A stretch of DNA of 64,000 nucleotides from Corynebacterium aquilae DSM 44791 (GCF_001941445.1 NZ_CP009245.1:1635992-1699991), one strand, 5' to 3'. Positions 46,389 to 56,270 are shown, counted from the stretch's first letter. The notes: a model not told the origin generated them from the letters alone. Made by a program: numbers and translations.

Positions 46389-47375
46389 ATGACCGCACCG
46401 TCCGTAAACGACACCGATCACGAGGAAGTCGACCGCGGCAGCCGCCGAGGGCATACCAACGACAATCCTTCCGCCGATCTGGTTCGCGTTTACCTCAACG
46501 GTATTGGCAAGACGGCTCTGCTGTCCGCCGAAGACGAGGTTGAGCTCGCCCAAACCATCGAGATTGGTTTGTACGCCCAGCACCTGTTGGAAACTTCCAG
46601 CAATCTCACCCGCGCCAAAAAGCGCGACCTGAAGATCCTGGTTCGTCAGGGACAACACGCCCGCACTCACCTGCTTGAAGCGAACCTTCGCCTGGTGGTG
46701 TCGCTGGCCAAGCGTTACACCGGTCGCGGCATGCCGCTGTTGGATCTCATCCAGGAAGGCAACCTGGGCCTGATCCGCGCCATGGAGAAATTCGATTACA
46801 CCAAGGGCTTCAAGTTCTCCACCTACGCCACCTGGTGGATCCGTCAAGCCATCACCCGCGGCATGGCCGACCAATCTCGTACCATTCGCCTCCCCGTCCA
46901 CCTGGTCGAGCAGGTCAATAAGCTTTCCCGCATCAAGCGAGAGATGTATCAGACCCTGGGTCGCGAAGCGACCAATCAGGAACTCGCCGAAGAATCCGGA
47001 ATTCCGGAAGACAAGATCGAAATGCTGCTGCGCCAGTCCCGCGATCCGGTGAGCCTGGATATGCCGGTCGGCGCCGATGAGGAAGCCCCGCTGGGTGACT
47101 TCATTGAGGACTCTGACGCCACCGACGCAGAGGCTGCGGTCGTTGCTTCCTTGCGGCACTCTGACATTCGCGACGTTATCGATTCCCTGGAACAGCGGGA
47201 GCAGGACGTCATTCGGATGCGCTACGGTCTCGATGATGGGGTGCCGCGCACCCTGGATCAGATTGGGCGCCGCTACGGATTGTCTCGCGAGCGCGTCCGC
47301 CAGATCGAGCGGGAAGTGATGAGCAAACTCCGCGATGGCGACCGTGCGGACCGCTTGCGCGAGTACGCCGAATAG
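46389..47375 (+). CDS. sigB: Principal-like RNA polymerase sigma factor SigB
   Basis: A 328-residue group 2 sigma factor. It has regions 1.2-4 like SigA ([60 protein letters not shown]) but no charged N-terminal tail. AGGAGG lies 6 nt before the ATG, deciding this start over the in-frame ATG at 46368. In corynebacteria SigB serves stress and transition-phase genes. Confidence 0.96.
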   Translation: MTAPSVNDTDHEEVDRGSRRGHTNDNPSADLVRVYLNGIGKTALLSAEDEVELAQTIEIGLYAQHLLETSSNLTRAKKRDLKILVRQGQHARTHLLEANLRLVVSLAKRYTGRGMPLLDLIQEGNLGLIRAMEKFDYTKGFKFSTYATWWIRQAITRGMADQSRTIRLPVHLVEQVNKLSRIKREMYQTLGREATNQELAEESGIPEDKIEMLLRQSRDPVSLDMPVGADEEAPLGDFIEDSDATDAEAAVVASLRHSDIRDVIDSLEQREQDVIRMRYGLDDGVPRTLDQIGRRYGLSRERVRQIEREVMSKLRDGDRADRLREYAE

Positions 47376-47384
47376 AAGCTTGAG

Positions 47385-47421
47385 CCCCTCGCATCGGAAT
47401 AACACCTTCCGATGCGAGGGG
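47385..47421 (+). terminator. Hairpin after sigB
   Basis: Perfect 15-bp stem CCCCTCGCATCGGAA / TTCCGATGCGAGGGG with a 7-nt loop. The T-tract is weak (TTAACTGTTAG). Confidence 0.65.
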
Positions 47422-47735
47422 TTAACTGTTAGTTCACCTGCACCGAAAAGCTTTTGATACAAGAATTTATAGTTGCGACCATAACTAATAGTCCCCCACA
47501 ACAGGTTTTTTTAGTACAGTGTTCTCATACCACTGAACCGTGGTGTCGTTGTCGAAAAGACCACAATCCGAGCAATGCAATGGTGAGTTGACCACCAGAA
47601 TTTCGCTTTCGGAAGCTCGCACTTTTCACTCCACCACGGAACACGCAGTTTCAGCCTTCCACCATGAGGGCATGTTGAGCGGGTTTTCAGCATAGTTTTT
47701 AAAGAATTTTCGACTCAAGAAGGGCCAACAACACC
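47422..47735 (+). other. dtxR upstream region
   Basis: 314 bp without a gene. It contains an imperfect repeat TAGTTgcgaccataACTA near 47470-47488 and a possible -10 TACAGT at 47515-47520 after a T-run. The dtxR leader would be ~215 nt. Confidence 0.4.
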
Positions 47736-48416
47736 GTGAAGGATCTGGTCGATACCACCGAGATGTACCTCCGCACGATTTACGAGCTGGAGGAAGAGGG
47801 TGTTACTCCCCTGCGTGCTCGCATCGCAGAGCGTCTCGAGCAGTCCGGCCCGACCGTGAGCCAGACCGTCGCACGCATGGAGCGCGATGGCTTGGTCGTT
47901 GTTGCGTCGGACCGCAGCCTGCAGATGACCGCCGAAGGCCGAGCCCTGGCAACCGCGGTGATGCGTAAACACCGCCTGGCTGAACGGCTTCTTACCGACA
48001 TCATCGGCCTCGACATCCACAAGGTGCACTCCGAGGCGTGTCGCTGGGAACACGTGATGAGTGACGAAGTGGAGCGTCGCCTCGTTGAGGTTCTCGACGT
48101 CTATGACCGCTCCCCCTTCGGAAACCCCATTCCGGGCCTGAAGGAAATCGGTGTCGCCAATGCACCCGAGGCTCACTTCGGCACCCGACTCATCGACCTG
48201 CCCTCCGGTGAGCAGTTCACCGTCCGCATTGTGCAGCTCAATGAAATCCTGCAGGTGGACGCTGAGCAGTACCGCGAACTGACTAGCGCCGGCATCGGTA
48301 TCGGTTCCGTCGTCGACGTGGTCTGTTCCCAAGGCCAGGTCAAGATGACCCACGATGGCAAGGTCGTGGAATTGGCGGACGATTTGTCCCACGCCATCCG
48401 AGTCGACGTGGTCTAA
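47736..48416 (+). CDS. dtxR: Iron-dependent transcriptional repressor DtxR
   Basis: A 226-residue Fe(II)-activated repressor. The winged helix includes the recognition helix [16 protein letters not shown]. Metal ligands are all present: M10, H79, E83, H98, C102, E105, H106, E170, Q173. Residues 1-115 are nearly those of C. diphtheriae DtxR, while the 115-160 stretch and the C-terminal SH3-like domain have diverged. The start is GTG 47736 with AGAAGG 12 nt away. Confidence 0.98.
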   Translation: MKDLVDTTEMYLRTIYELEEEGVTPLRARIAERLEQSGPTVSQTVARMERDGLVVVASDRSLQMTAEGRALATAVMRKHRLAERLLTDIIGLDIHKVHSEACRWEHVMSDEVERRLVEVLDVYDRSPFGNPIPGLKEIGVANAPEAHFGTRLIDLPSGEQFTVRIVQLNEILQVDAEQYRELTSAGIGIGSVVDVVCSQGQVKMTHDGKVVELADDLSHAIRVDVV

Positions 48417-48435
48417 AACTTTTCCACACAACAAG

Positions 48436-48469
48436 CAAGGTCTTCCCCCACGTGTGGGGGAAGACCTTG
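48436..48469. terminator. Bidirectional terminator between dtxR and the DUF4192 gene
   Basis: Perfect 16-bp arms CAAGGTCTTCCCCCAC / GTGGGGGAAGACCTTG with a 2-nt centre, between convergent genes. Confidence 0.85.
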
Positions 48470-48493
48470 TTGCCGTTTAGCGGTGGCCTGCGG

Positions 48494-49615
48494 CTAGTCC
48501 TCTAACGGCGGCTCGCAATAAAACGCCACAATGTCCTTGGAAGCTTGTGCGCAGGCATCTAGCAGTTCTTCAAATAGTCCCCGCTGCGCGCACTCCAGCG
48601 CCAAAGCCGCCAAACGGTGATGGGGGTCTTCTTCGCGGGCCACATTCAACGCCGGCATCATCGTCGACCGACATGGTGATGCGCACATGTACAGCGCAGC
48701 TAGGCTCAAGGCGTTGATTCGGGCTTGCCCAGAAAAGACCTGGGCACCGGCGAGCGCTAGACGCTGCCCCGGCGCAGACAAATGCTGCGTAACCGTGACC
48801 AGGCAAGCATCCCGAAACGTGGGATGCGAGGTCGCCTGGGCGAAAAGCTCCAGCAGCTCTCGATCCTCCCGGATCTCGGCCACGTCAAGGTCTTTTTCCA
48901 CGATGCTTTCCAACGCCGCACGATAGCGGTGCACGAACTCCACCAAGTCATTTTCGGTGCTTGGGTGCCGCTCAAGATGTGCCATGGTTTCTCTCGTAAA
49001 ATCACGCGCCGCATCCATGAGGGAATCGATGGTGTCCTGCCCGAGCTTACTGGGGCAGGGTTGGAACATCTCGTAGGCTTCTTCCCGGCTAATCGCCGGC
49101 AAAAACCCGCTATCGAGCAAAGGCTTCATGCTTGGGGAAGCCAGAATGCTGCTAATCCTCCCAGAGTCCCACCCCGGAACAGTTTCAGACAGATCCACCT
49201 CGTCTTCGCTGCGGTGCACCCTGCAGTAACGCTGTTGGCTGAGAATGTCTTGGGTCAGCCAACAACCAAGCACTTTGATGCGGTGAGTGTGCAGTCTGTC
49301 CGCGATGTGTTCCACGGCCTGGGCATATTGTTGCGGCATTTTGCGGGGGTGTTTGGGAACCTCGGCATGTTCATCGACGATGAGCAGCAAGACAAAATCA
49401 GCCGTGATGTAATCGAGGAGTTCTTCGAGTTGATCACGAGTGGTGACGTCTTCAGCGACATCAAGGTCGACCCGAAGGATCGGCCCCATCGTAAACCGGT
49501 GCTCCCCGATCCTTTCCAGGGTTAACAGCACGAGAGACTCTTTGGGATAGAACCCGAGAATTCCAGGTACGGCAGCAAAAAGCTCACCTGGGTTAGTGGT
49601 GGTGTGTGTTCTCAT
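48494..49615 (-). CDS. DUF4192-family protein
   Basis: A 373-residue soluble protein starting MRTHTTTNPGELFAAVPGILGFYPKESLVLLTL, the characteristic opening of DUF4192. RINALSLAALYMCASPCRS is a conserved helical block near the C-terminus. No catalytic motif is apparent. I chose ATG 49615; no clear ribosome site is visible and GTG codons upstream are possible. Confidence 0.82.
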   Translation of the reverse strand: MRTHTTTNPGELFAAVPGILGFYPKESLVLLTLERIGEHRFTMGPILRVDLDVAEDVTTRDQLEELLDYITADFVLLLIVDEHAEVPKHPRKMPQQYAQAVEHIADRLHTHRIKVLGCWLTQDILSQQRYCRVHRSEDEVDLSETVPGWDSGRISSILASPSMKPLLDSGFLPAISREEAYEMFQPCPSKLGQDTIDSLMDAARDFTRETMAHLERHPSTENDLVEFVHRYRAALESIVEKDLDVAEIREDRELLELFAQATSHPTFRDACLVTVTQHLSAPGQRLALAGAQVFSGQARINALSLAALYMCASPCRSTMMPALNVAREEDPHHRLAALALECAQRGLFEELLDACAQASKDIVAFYCEPPLED

Positions 49616-49939
49616 GGCTGCCACTGTGCCCGCTGGTGTCGCACGTACCTGAGCTGGTTGCCGGGCGGTTGTGGAAAACCCGCATGATCGTCGCGCGGGG
49701 TTGTGGGAAGCTTTGGACACAGATCAGGCCGCGTGTTTGGTTCAGCCTTTTCGGGTATCGTGGGTTGGCTACTGAGGTTTTATCTGCCCATTGCGCCGTA
49801 TGGACTGTTTTCTTTCGAGGTGGTGTTGGGTTTTGTGGGCGAGCGGTGGAAATTTTTTGCCCGCCTCAACCGTTATTCCTTCACCGGGCCGTTGAAAGTA
49901 GGCCATGATGGATTTTGACTTTAATGGAGGTTTTCAACC
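49616..49939 (+). other. Gap between the DUF4192 and PAC2 genes
   Basis: 324 bp that hold the divergent upstream regions. A GTG frame of 71 codons at 49703-49918 is hydrophobic in part but has no ribosome site or recognisable family; I do not call it a gene. Confidence 0.4.
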
Positions 49940-50908
49940 ATGAGTGATTCTTCGCGGCGTATGTACGAGTTAGCTTTTCCCCGTCCCGCGGTCGACGATC
50001 AAGGCGAGGGGCCGGTATTAGTGGTGGCTTTGCAAGGGTATGCCGATGCCGGTAATTCCATCCGCATTAGCAATAGCCATTTGCTGCAGGCTTTAGAAAA
50101 CGCGACGATTGCTTCCTTCACAATGGACGAGCTGATCGATTATCGCGCCCGCCGTCCAGCGACCACGTTAAAAGATAACCAAGTGGTGGATGTGGAGTCT
50201 CTAGAGTTGACTTTGCGCGTGGTGAAAGACCTCTCTAATAGGCCTTTTTTGCTACTTAGTGGCGTAGAGCCAGATTTTCGCTGGGATGCTTTTACCGATG
50301 CGGTGAGCGGCTTCGTCGACAATTACGGGGTGTCCTCCGTGCTATTTTTGTACGGCGCGGCGATGAATGTGCCGCACACGCGACCATTGGTGGTTTCGGC
50401 GCACGGCAATGCCCCGGAGTTGTGGGCCAATGCGATTTCTTTGGATGCGCAAATGACTATTCCGGGTTCGGCTCAGCTGACACTGGAGCACGCTTTGATG
50501 CAGCAGGGCACCCCGGTGTGTGGCTTTACCGCCCATGTCCCCCACTATTTGGGTGCTGGGGATTACCCGGCGGCCGCTTTGGGTTTGCTGACTGCGGTGA
50601 GCGAATCGGGAGATTTGGATCTGCCGCTGAAGGTGTTGCAGCAGGACGCTTCGCGCGCCCAGGAGCAGATTAATCGTGAGCTCGGAGATCATGTGGAGCT
50701 CACTCCGATTATTTCCCAGCTTGAGCAGGCCTTCGATGATGAGGTGTCGCGCCGGAAGAATCAGGCAGAAATCGCTCGGGCCGAGGAAAACATTCCCACT
50801 GCCGATGAGTTGGGAGACTTGGCGGAGTCGTTTTTGGCGTCCGTTGACATTGACGATGTTTCGTTTCCTCCTCCGCCGGAGGATTCGGATGAGGATACCC
50901 GTGAGTAA
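49940..50908 (+). CDS. PAC2-family protein
   Basis: A 322-residue cytosolic protein of the PAC2/proteasome-assembly-chaperone-like ATP-grasp-associated family. VLVVALQGYADAGNSIRISN opens the fold, and GVSSVLFLYGAAMNVPHTRP and HVPHYLGAGDYPAAALGLL follow. The C-terminus is acidic (PPPPEDSDEDTRE). GGAGG lies before the ATG. This order (dtxR region, PAC2) is kept in mycobacteria. Function in bacteria unknown. Confidence 0.88.
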   Translation: MSDSSRRMYELAFPRPAVDDQGEGPVLVVALQGYADAGNSIRISNSHLLQALENATIASFTMDELIDYRARRPATTLKDNQVVDVESLELTLRVVKDLSNRPFLLLSGVEPDFRWDAFTDAVSGFVDNYGVSSVLFLYGAAMNVPHTRPLVVSAHGNAPELWANAISLDAQMTIPGSAQLTLEHALMQQGTPVCGFTAHVPHYLGAGDYPAAALGLLTAVSESGDLDLPLKVLQQDASRAQEQINRELGDHVELTPIISQLEQAFDDEVSRRKNQAEIARAEENIPTADELGDLAESFLASVDIDDVSFPPPPEDSDEDTRE

Positions 50909-50994
50909 CGTGGCCGCTTTGTAGTGGTGGTTGTGAGGTGACCCCGGTGAGGTTTTGCTGTTTGGCGACTTCCCCGGGGTTGCCGTTTTCCCGC

Positions 50995-51000
50995 TAGTGT
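50995..51000 (+). promoter_or_regulatory. -10 box of the Ski2-like helicase gene, leaderless start
   Basis: TAGTGT ends 7 nt before GTG 51008; no ribosome site. Confidence 0.5.
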
Positions 51001-51007
51001 AGGTCGG

Positions 51008-53569
51008 GTGACGTTAACGAGCCTGATCCCTGATTTGCAAGAAGTTCCTTCCTCCTTGGTTGAGGAGGCAATCTTCGATTCTTTCGTGTCTTATACCCAG
51101 CAGTCTGGGTTGTCGCTTTATCCGGCCCAGGAGGAGGCGGCGATGGCATTGATGGGGGGCGATAACGTTATTTTGGCAACGCCGACGGGGTCGGGTAAGT
51201 CGATGGTGGCGTTGGCCGCCCATTTCTATGCGTTGGCCAAGGGGCAGCGTTCTTTTTATACGGCCCCGATTAAGGCTTTGGTAAGCGAGAAGTTTTTCAG
51301 CCTGTGTGAGGTTTTTGGCCCGGAGAACGTGGGCATGATGACTGGTGATGCCACGGTGAATGGGCAGGCGCCGATTGTGTGTGCGACGGCGGAGATCGTG
51401 GCGAATATTGCGCTGCGTCAGGGCGCGGATGCTGATATCGATCAGGTAGTGATGGATGAGTTCCACTATTATTCGGATCCGCAGCGCGGGTGGGCTTGGC
51501 AGGTCCCGTTGTTGGAGTTGTCGGGCGCCCAGTTTTTGTTGATGTCGGCGACTTTGGGTGACACGGAAGCGCTGAGCGCTGACTTGTCGGAACGAACGGG
51601 CCGTCCGACGACGTTGGTGGCGGGTGCGCAGCGCCCGGTGCCGTTGGAGTTTTCCTACGTGTACACCCCGGTGCACGAGACGGTGGAGGAGCTTCTTGCA
51701 GCGGATAAGGCTCCGATTTATGTGGTGCACTTTTCGCAAAGGGAGGCCAGCGAGCGCGCTCAGGCTTTGACGAGCGTGCAGATGGTGTCTAAGGAAGAGA
51801 AGGAAAAGATTGCGACGGAAATCGGCGATTTCCGTTTTTCGACGACTTTTGGCAAGGATTTGTCGAAGTTATTGCGGCGGGGTATCGGGGTGCACCATGC
51901 GGGCATGTTGCCGAAGTATCGGCGTTTGGTGGAGCGTTTGGCGCAGACCGGTTTGTTGAAGGTGATTTGTGGCACCGATACCTTAGGGGTGGGGATTAAT
52001 GTGCCGATTCGTACCGTGTTGATGACGGGTTTGGCGAAGTTTGATGGAACCAAGGAACGTATTGTTTCTTCCCGCGAGTTTCATCAGATTGCGGGGCGTG
52101 CGGGCCGCGCTGGTTTCGATACGGTCGGCTATGTCGTCATTGAGGCTCCGGAGCACGAGATTGAGAACGTGCGTTTGCGTAAGCGTGCGGGCGGGGATGA
52201 GAAGAAGCTGAAGAAGTTGAAGAAGAAGTCTGCGCCTGCGGGTAGGGTGTCGTGGACTGATTCGACCTATGAGCGTTTGACGGTGGCGGAGCCGGAGCAG
52301 TTGGTCAGCCAGTTTCGGGTGTCGAATTCGATGGTGTTGAATTTGTTGGCGCGTGGTGGTGACACTGGGCAGGTTTTCGGCAATTTGTTGCGGGGCAGCC
52401 ACAATACGAGGGCGAAGCAGAATCAGGATATTCGCACCACGATTGAGTTGGTGCGGGGTTTGTTGTCTTCTGGTGTGGCGCAGCGGGTGGAGCATCCTGG
52501 CCAGGATCCTGCGGTGACGTATGAGCTGTGTGAGGATATTCAGCGTGATTTTGCGTTGAATCAGCCTTTGGCGCCGTTGGCTGTGGCGATGTTGGAGGTG
52601 CTGGATCCGGACTCTGAGACGTACGCCCTTGATGTGGTCAGTGTGTTTGAGGCGGTGTTGGATGATCCGCGTCCGGTGTTGGTGGCGCAGGAGAAGGCGG
52701 CGCGTGGGGAAGAGTTGGCTGCGTTGAAGGCTGAGGGGGTGGAGTACACGGAGCGGATGGCGTTGTTGGAGGAGGTGACGTATCCGCAGCCTTTGGCGGA
52801 GCTGATTGAGCAGTCGTATCAGACGTATTGTGAGGGGCATCCGTGGGCGCGGGAGTTTTCGCCGTCGCCGAAGTCTGTGGTTCGCGACATGGTGGAGCAC
52901 GGGATGACGTTCTCCGACATGGTGGCGACTTATAAGATTTCGCGGGCTGAGGGGGTGTTGCTGCGCTATTTGACGGATGCGTGGCGCACGCTGTCGCATT
53001 CTGTTCCTGCGGAGCGAATGAGTCAGGAACTTGATGACATCATCGTGTGGTTGGGCGAGTTGATTCGCCAGGTCGATTCCTCTTTGGTGGATGAGTGGGC
53101 GTTGATGGCGGATCCTGATGCGCCGATTTCCAAGCAGCAGTTGGAGCAGGAGCGCGGTTTTGGGGTGACGGATCCGCAGTCGTTGTCGGCGAATAAGCGG
53201 GCGTTGACGATCATGGTGCGTAACTACATGTTCCGCTTGGTGGAGTTGTTTGCCTTCGAGAAGGAAGCCGAGTTGGAGTCCGTGTTGGATTATCTGTCTG
53301 ATTCGGCGGAGGGCATTCCGGATTTCGGTGCTGCTTTGGATGATTATTTTGAGGAGTATGCGGATCTGGATGTGTCTCCTGCGGCGAGGGGGCCGGAGTA
53401 TTTCCGTCTGGATACTGGCGCCCCGTCGAGCAGGGTGTGGCAGGTGCGCCAAATCATTAAGGATCCGGCCGACGATAAGGCTTTTGCTTTTGTGGCTGAG
53501 GTGGATTTGGATGCCTCTGATGCTGCGGGCGAGGTTCGTTTGGGCAGTTTGCGCATCGATTACGCCTAA
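51008..53569 (+). CDS. Ski2-like DEAD/DExH RNA helicase (DUF3516 type)
   Basis: An 853-residue SF2 helicase. Walker A is LATPTGSGKSM at 56-66, motif II VVMDEFHYYSD, motif III LLMSATLGDT, and motif VI HQIAGRAGRAGFDTVGYV. After the core, a Lys-rich stretch (KKLKKLKKKSAPAG) leads into a ~430-residue helical C-terminal region typical of the actinobacterial DUF3516 group. Likely acts on structured RNA. Confidence 0.9.
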   Translation: MTLTSLIPDLQEVPSSLVEEAIFDSFVSYTQQSGLSLYPAQEEAAMALMGGDNVILATPTGSGKSMVALAAHFYALAKGQRSFYTAPIKALVSEKFFSLCEVFGPENVGMMTGDATVNGQAPIVCATAEIVANIALRQGADADIDQVVMDEFHYYSDPQRGWAWQVPLLELSGAQFLLMSATLGDTEALSADLSERTGRPTTLVAGAQRPVPLEFSYVYTPVHETVEELLAADKAPIYVVHFSQREASERAQALTSVQMVSKEEKEKIATEIGDFRFSTTFGKDLSKLLRRGIGVHHAGMLPKYRRLVERLAQTGLLKVICGTDTLGVGINVPIRTVLMTGLAKFDGTKERIVSSREFHQIAGRAGRAGFDTVGYVVIEAPEHEIENVRLRKRAGGDEKKLKKLKKKSAPAGRVSWTDSTYERLTVAEPEQLVSQFRVSNSMVLNLLARGGDTGQVFGNLLRGSHNTRAKQNQDIRTTIELVRGLLSSGVAQRVEHPGQDPAVTYELCEDIQRDFALNQPLAPLAVAMLEVLDPDSETYALDVVSVFEAVLDDPRPVLVAQEKAARGEELAALKAEGVEYTERMALLEEVTYPQPLAELIEQSYQTYCEGHPWAREFSPSPKSVVRDMVEHGMTFSDMVATYKISRAEGVLLRYLTDAWRTLSHSVPAERMSQELDDIIVWLGELIRQVDSSLVDEWALMADPDAPISKQQLEQERGFGVTDPQSLSANKRALTIMVRNYMFRLVELFAFEKEAELESVLDYLSDSAEGIPDFGAALDDYFEEYADLDVSPAARGPEYFRLDTGAPSSRVWQVRQIIKDPADDKAFAFVAEVDLDASDAAGEVRLGSLRIDYA

Positions 53570-53606
53570 GGTGGCAATACCGCTGTGAGTTGGCGGTACT
53601 GATGGG

Positions 53607-53639
53607 AAAAGCCCACTGACTGCTGGTCAGTGGGCTTTT
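53607..53639. terminator. Bidirectional terminator between the helicase and PTS IIC genes
   Basis: Perfect arms AAAAGCCCACTGAC / GTCAGTGGGCTTTT between convergent genes. Confidence 0.92.
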
Positions 53640-53662
53640 GGTGGTTTGTGGCCGGGTTGTGG

Positions 53663-54895
53663 TTAGGCCTTGGTGAGTTCTTCCATCATCTTCTGGTCTT
53701 CTTCCGGGTTGCGGCCGGGGGTCTTCAGATCGAGTTTGGTGATCATGAAGTAGAAGACGAAGTAGTAGATGACGAAGTATGCGGCGCCGACCACGAGGAG
53801 CAGGAGGGGCTTGGTTGCGATGCCGAAGTTGAGTAGGTAGTCAAGGGCACCTGCGGAGAACAGGAAGCCGTCGTGGATTCCGAGGGCGTTGCAGACAGCC
53901 AGGGAGGTGCCGGTGAGGATGGCGTGGACGACGTAGAGCGGCCATGCGACGAACATGAAGGCGAATTCGATGGGTTCGGTGATGCCGGTGAGGAAGGCGG
54001 TCAGGGCCAGGGAGACCATGCCGCCACCGACGTATTTGCGCATTTCGGGGCGGGCGGCGCGGGTAATGGCCAGGGCAGCGGCCGGCAGGCCGAACATCAT
54101 GATGGGGAAGAATCCGGTCATGAAGGTACCGGCGGTGGGGTCTTGGGCGAGGAAGCGGCTGATGTCGCCGGTGACGGTTTCGCCGTTTTCGCCGGTGAAT
54201 TCACCGAGCATGAACCACGGGGTGAAGTTGAGCAGGTGGTGCAGGCCGACGGGGATGAGTAGTCGGTTGATGACGCCGAAGAGGAAGCCACCGGCCTCGG
54301 AGTAGCGCACCATCCATTCGGACAGGGCGTTGAGGGCGGAGTTGAAGGCCGGGTAGATGACGAGCATCGGGATGGAGACCAGCACCATGGTGAAGCCGGT
54401 GATGATGGGCACGAAGCGGCGTCCGTTGAAGAAGCCGAGCCAATCGGGAAGGCGAGTGCGGTGGTAGCGCTGCCAGAGCATGGCTGCGATGAGACCGGCT
54501 ACCAGGCCGGCGAGGACGCCGTAGTTGATGGTTTTTTCGCTGTCTTCGCCGAGGACGAAGGGGCTCATGCCTTTGAAGATGTTGGACAGCACCACGTATC
54601 CGACAACACCGGCCAGGGCGGTGGAACCGTCTGCTTTTTTAGCCCATCCGATGGCCACGCCGACGGCGAACAGCAGGGGCAAGTTTTCAAACAGGGCGCC
54701 GCCTGCGGAGGAGAAGATGGTCGATACCCATGCCATGAAGGTGTTGGAGTCGGCCCAGCGGCCGAGCATGTCGTCTTGGCCGAGGCGGAGAAGCAGGCCG
54801 GCGACGGGCAGGGAGGCGATGGGAAGCATCAGGGAGCGGCCGAGCCGCTGGGAGTAGATCAGCACGCGGTTGCGTGAGGTGTCTTGAGCAGACAT
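53663..54895 (-). CDS. nagE: PTS EIIC permease, N-acetylglucosamine/glucose family
   Basis: A 410-residue membrane permease with about ten membrane segments. NLPLLFAVGVAIGWAKK, LLIPVGLHHLLNFTPWFMLG and DPTAGTFMTGFFPIMMFGLP are the family marks, and ITEPIEFAFMFVAWPLY is the substrate-site loop. It lacks fused IIB and IIA domains, which are separate genes on the opposite strand. The layout matches the split GlcNAc system of Streptomyces more than the fused glucose PtsG of C. glutamicum. AAGGAG lies 5 nt before the ATG. Substrate (GlcNAc or glucose) is inferred. Confidence 0.88.
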   Translation of the reverse strand: MSAQDTSRNRVLIYSQRLGRSLMLPIASLPVAGLLLRLGQDDMLGRWADSNTFMAWVSTIFSSAGGALFENLPLLFAVGVAIGWAKKADGSTALAGVVGYVVLSNIFKGMSPFVLGEDSEKTINYGVLAGLVAGLIAAMLWQRYHRTRLPDWLGFFNGRRFVPIITGFTMVLVSIPMLVIYPAFNSALNALSEWMVRYSEAGGFLFGVINRLLIPVGLHHLLNFTPWFMLGEFTGENGETVTGDISRFLAQDPTAGTFMTGFFPIMMFGLPAAALAITRAARPEMRKYVGGGMVSLALTAFLTGITEPIEFAFMFVAWPLYVVHAILTGTSLAVCNALGIHDGFLFSAGALDYLLNFGIATKPLLLLVVGAAYFVIYYFVFYFMITKLDLKTPGRNPEEDQKMMEELTKA

Positions 54896-55551
54896 TGTGG
54901 CTCCTTCGACGATCAAGCATGTGGTTTTCTGTGCTGCGATCGTGGCGCCGAAGAAAACGCTGATGCTTGGTGGTGGTGGTTTTTCACGATGGTGGTTGCC
55001 GCTGTGGGCCTCTGGGTGTCCGCGAAGCGTCAGTTTCGTCCATGTTGTTTTTAAAAGGCGGCCGCATATTTTTTCTGCTGGGTTCCACCCTTTAAGAGGT
55101 AGCTGGATATAACCATTGATTGTGAAACTAGCCTTAACGTAGCACGGTGCCGTTATCCCCGAAACCGTTTTCGGAAAAATGGTCGGATGTTTACTCCCCC
55201 ATTTGGGGGCAAAGCGCAGATTTCCATCACCGCCATGCGCCTTATTGGAAGATTTTTCACCGGTGTTTTCGGGCGCCTTCCTGCGATTATCTTTGTTTTG
55301 CCCGAAAACTCACCTATCGGCAATGAACACCAGTCGACATAAAAGCGCCCGCGCCCGCACATCACCTACTATGCTGCTGGTTAGAACCAGGGTCGTCTTT
55401 CGCACCGACTACTCCCCTTGTTGTGTCATAGCCTCGACGGGGATTATCGGAAAAGTTTTATACAGACCCCCGGTTAAACTCTCATCACTTTCCCTCCCCT
55501 AGGTCATCTAGCGATAGACCACCTTTTGGGTCGCGAGCAAAGGAGCACCCC
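54896..55551. promoter_or_regulatory. Divergent regulatory region between PTS IIC and IIB-IIA genes
   Basis: 656 bp without a gene, more AT-rich than its surroundings. It has a palindrome CCGAAA-CCGT-TTTCGG near 55160 and a CCCCC-ATTT-GGGGG hairpin near 55196-55209. A TGTGA half-site is at 55121, but a full GlxR (cAMP) site is not visible. No antiterminator (RAT-like) element was recognised. Confidence 0.45.
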
Positions 55552-55791
55552 ATGGCCAACTTCAATCCCGAAAACCTACTTGCCGCACTCGGTGGCGCCG
55601 AGAACATCGACGAGATCGAAGGCTGCATCACCCGTTTGCGGACCGTGGTCAATGACTCATCGAAGGTCGACGAGCCGGCGTTGATGGCCGAAGGCGCTAA
55701 GGGTGTCATGATTTCCGGGGATGTCGTCCAGGTGATTGTTGGCCCGCAGGCCGAGATGATCGCTGACGACATCAACGACCTGATGGACTAG
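55552..55791 (+). CDS. PTS EIIB domain protein (glucose/GlcNAc family)
   Basis: A 79-residue stand-alone IIB carrying the phosphorylated Cys25 in EIEGCITRLRTVV. GVMISGDVVQVIVGPQAEMI is the C-terminal block. AAGGAG precedes the ATG. It passes phosphate from the IIA encoded 4 nt downstream to the sugar held by the IIC. Confidence 0.95.
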   Translation: MANFNPENLLAALGGAENIDEIEGCITRLRTVVNDSSKVDEPALMAEGAKGVMISGDVVQVIVGPQAEMIADDINDLMD

Positions 55792-55795
55792 CACC

Positions 55796-56251
55796 ATGGT
55801 CGCCGTGATGAGTCCCTGCGCGGGACAATTGACCGCTCTTTCCGAGGTGAATGACCCGGTCTTTAACAGCTACACGGTCGGCGATGGCATCGCCGTAACC
55901 CCCGCCAACGCCGGCGAGGTCACCGTGTGCGCACCGTGCTCCGGGAAAGCGATCCGAGTCATGCCGCACGCTTTCGTGATTTTGACGGAGGAAAAGACCG
56001 GCATCCTGGTGCACGTTGGTATCGATACCGTCCAGCTCAAGGGCGAGGGCTTCGATGTTCTCGTGGAGCAAGGGTGCCACGTGGACATGGGGCAGGCGAT
56101 GGTGCGCTATACCCCCCAAGAGGTAGCGGATAAGGGGCTCGATCCGGTAGTTCTCATCGTCGCGATGGATTCCGCCCGAGGGGATGCTCAACTCACGAAG
56201 CTCAGCCCCGGCGATAAGGTCGAAACCGGCGCACCACTGTTCCACCTTTAA
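55796..56251 (+). CDS. crr: PTS EIIA-Glc/Crr-type protein
   Basis: A 151-residue IIA with the two active-site histidines H58 (MPHAFVILTEEKTG) and H73 (ILVHVGIDTVQLKGEGF), the latter phosphorylated by HPr. Begins MVAVMSPCAGQL, the typical beta-sandwich start. Cotranscribed with the IIB gene. Confidence 0.95.
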   Translation: MVAVMSPCAGQLTALSEVNDPVFNSYTVGDGIAVTPANAGEVTVCAPCSGKAIRVMPHAFVILTEEKTGILVHVGIDTVQLKGEGFDVLVEQGCHVDMGQAMVRYTPQEVADKGLDPVVLIVAMDSARGDAQLTKLSPGDKVETGAPLFHL

Positions 56252-56270
56252 CCCCCCACCCGACACACCA

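Noticed and set aside
49703..49918. 71-codon hydrophobic frame upstream of the PAC2 gene
   Set aside because: GTG without ribosome site or -10, and no family resemblance.
55119..55136. GlxR (cAMP receptor) site in the PTS control region
   Set aside because: TGTGA is present but the partner half TCACA is not.
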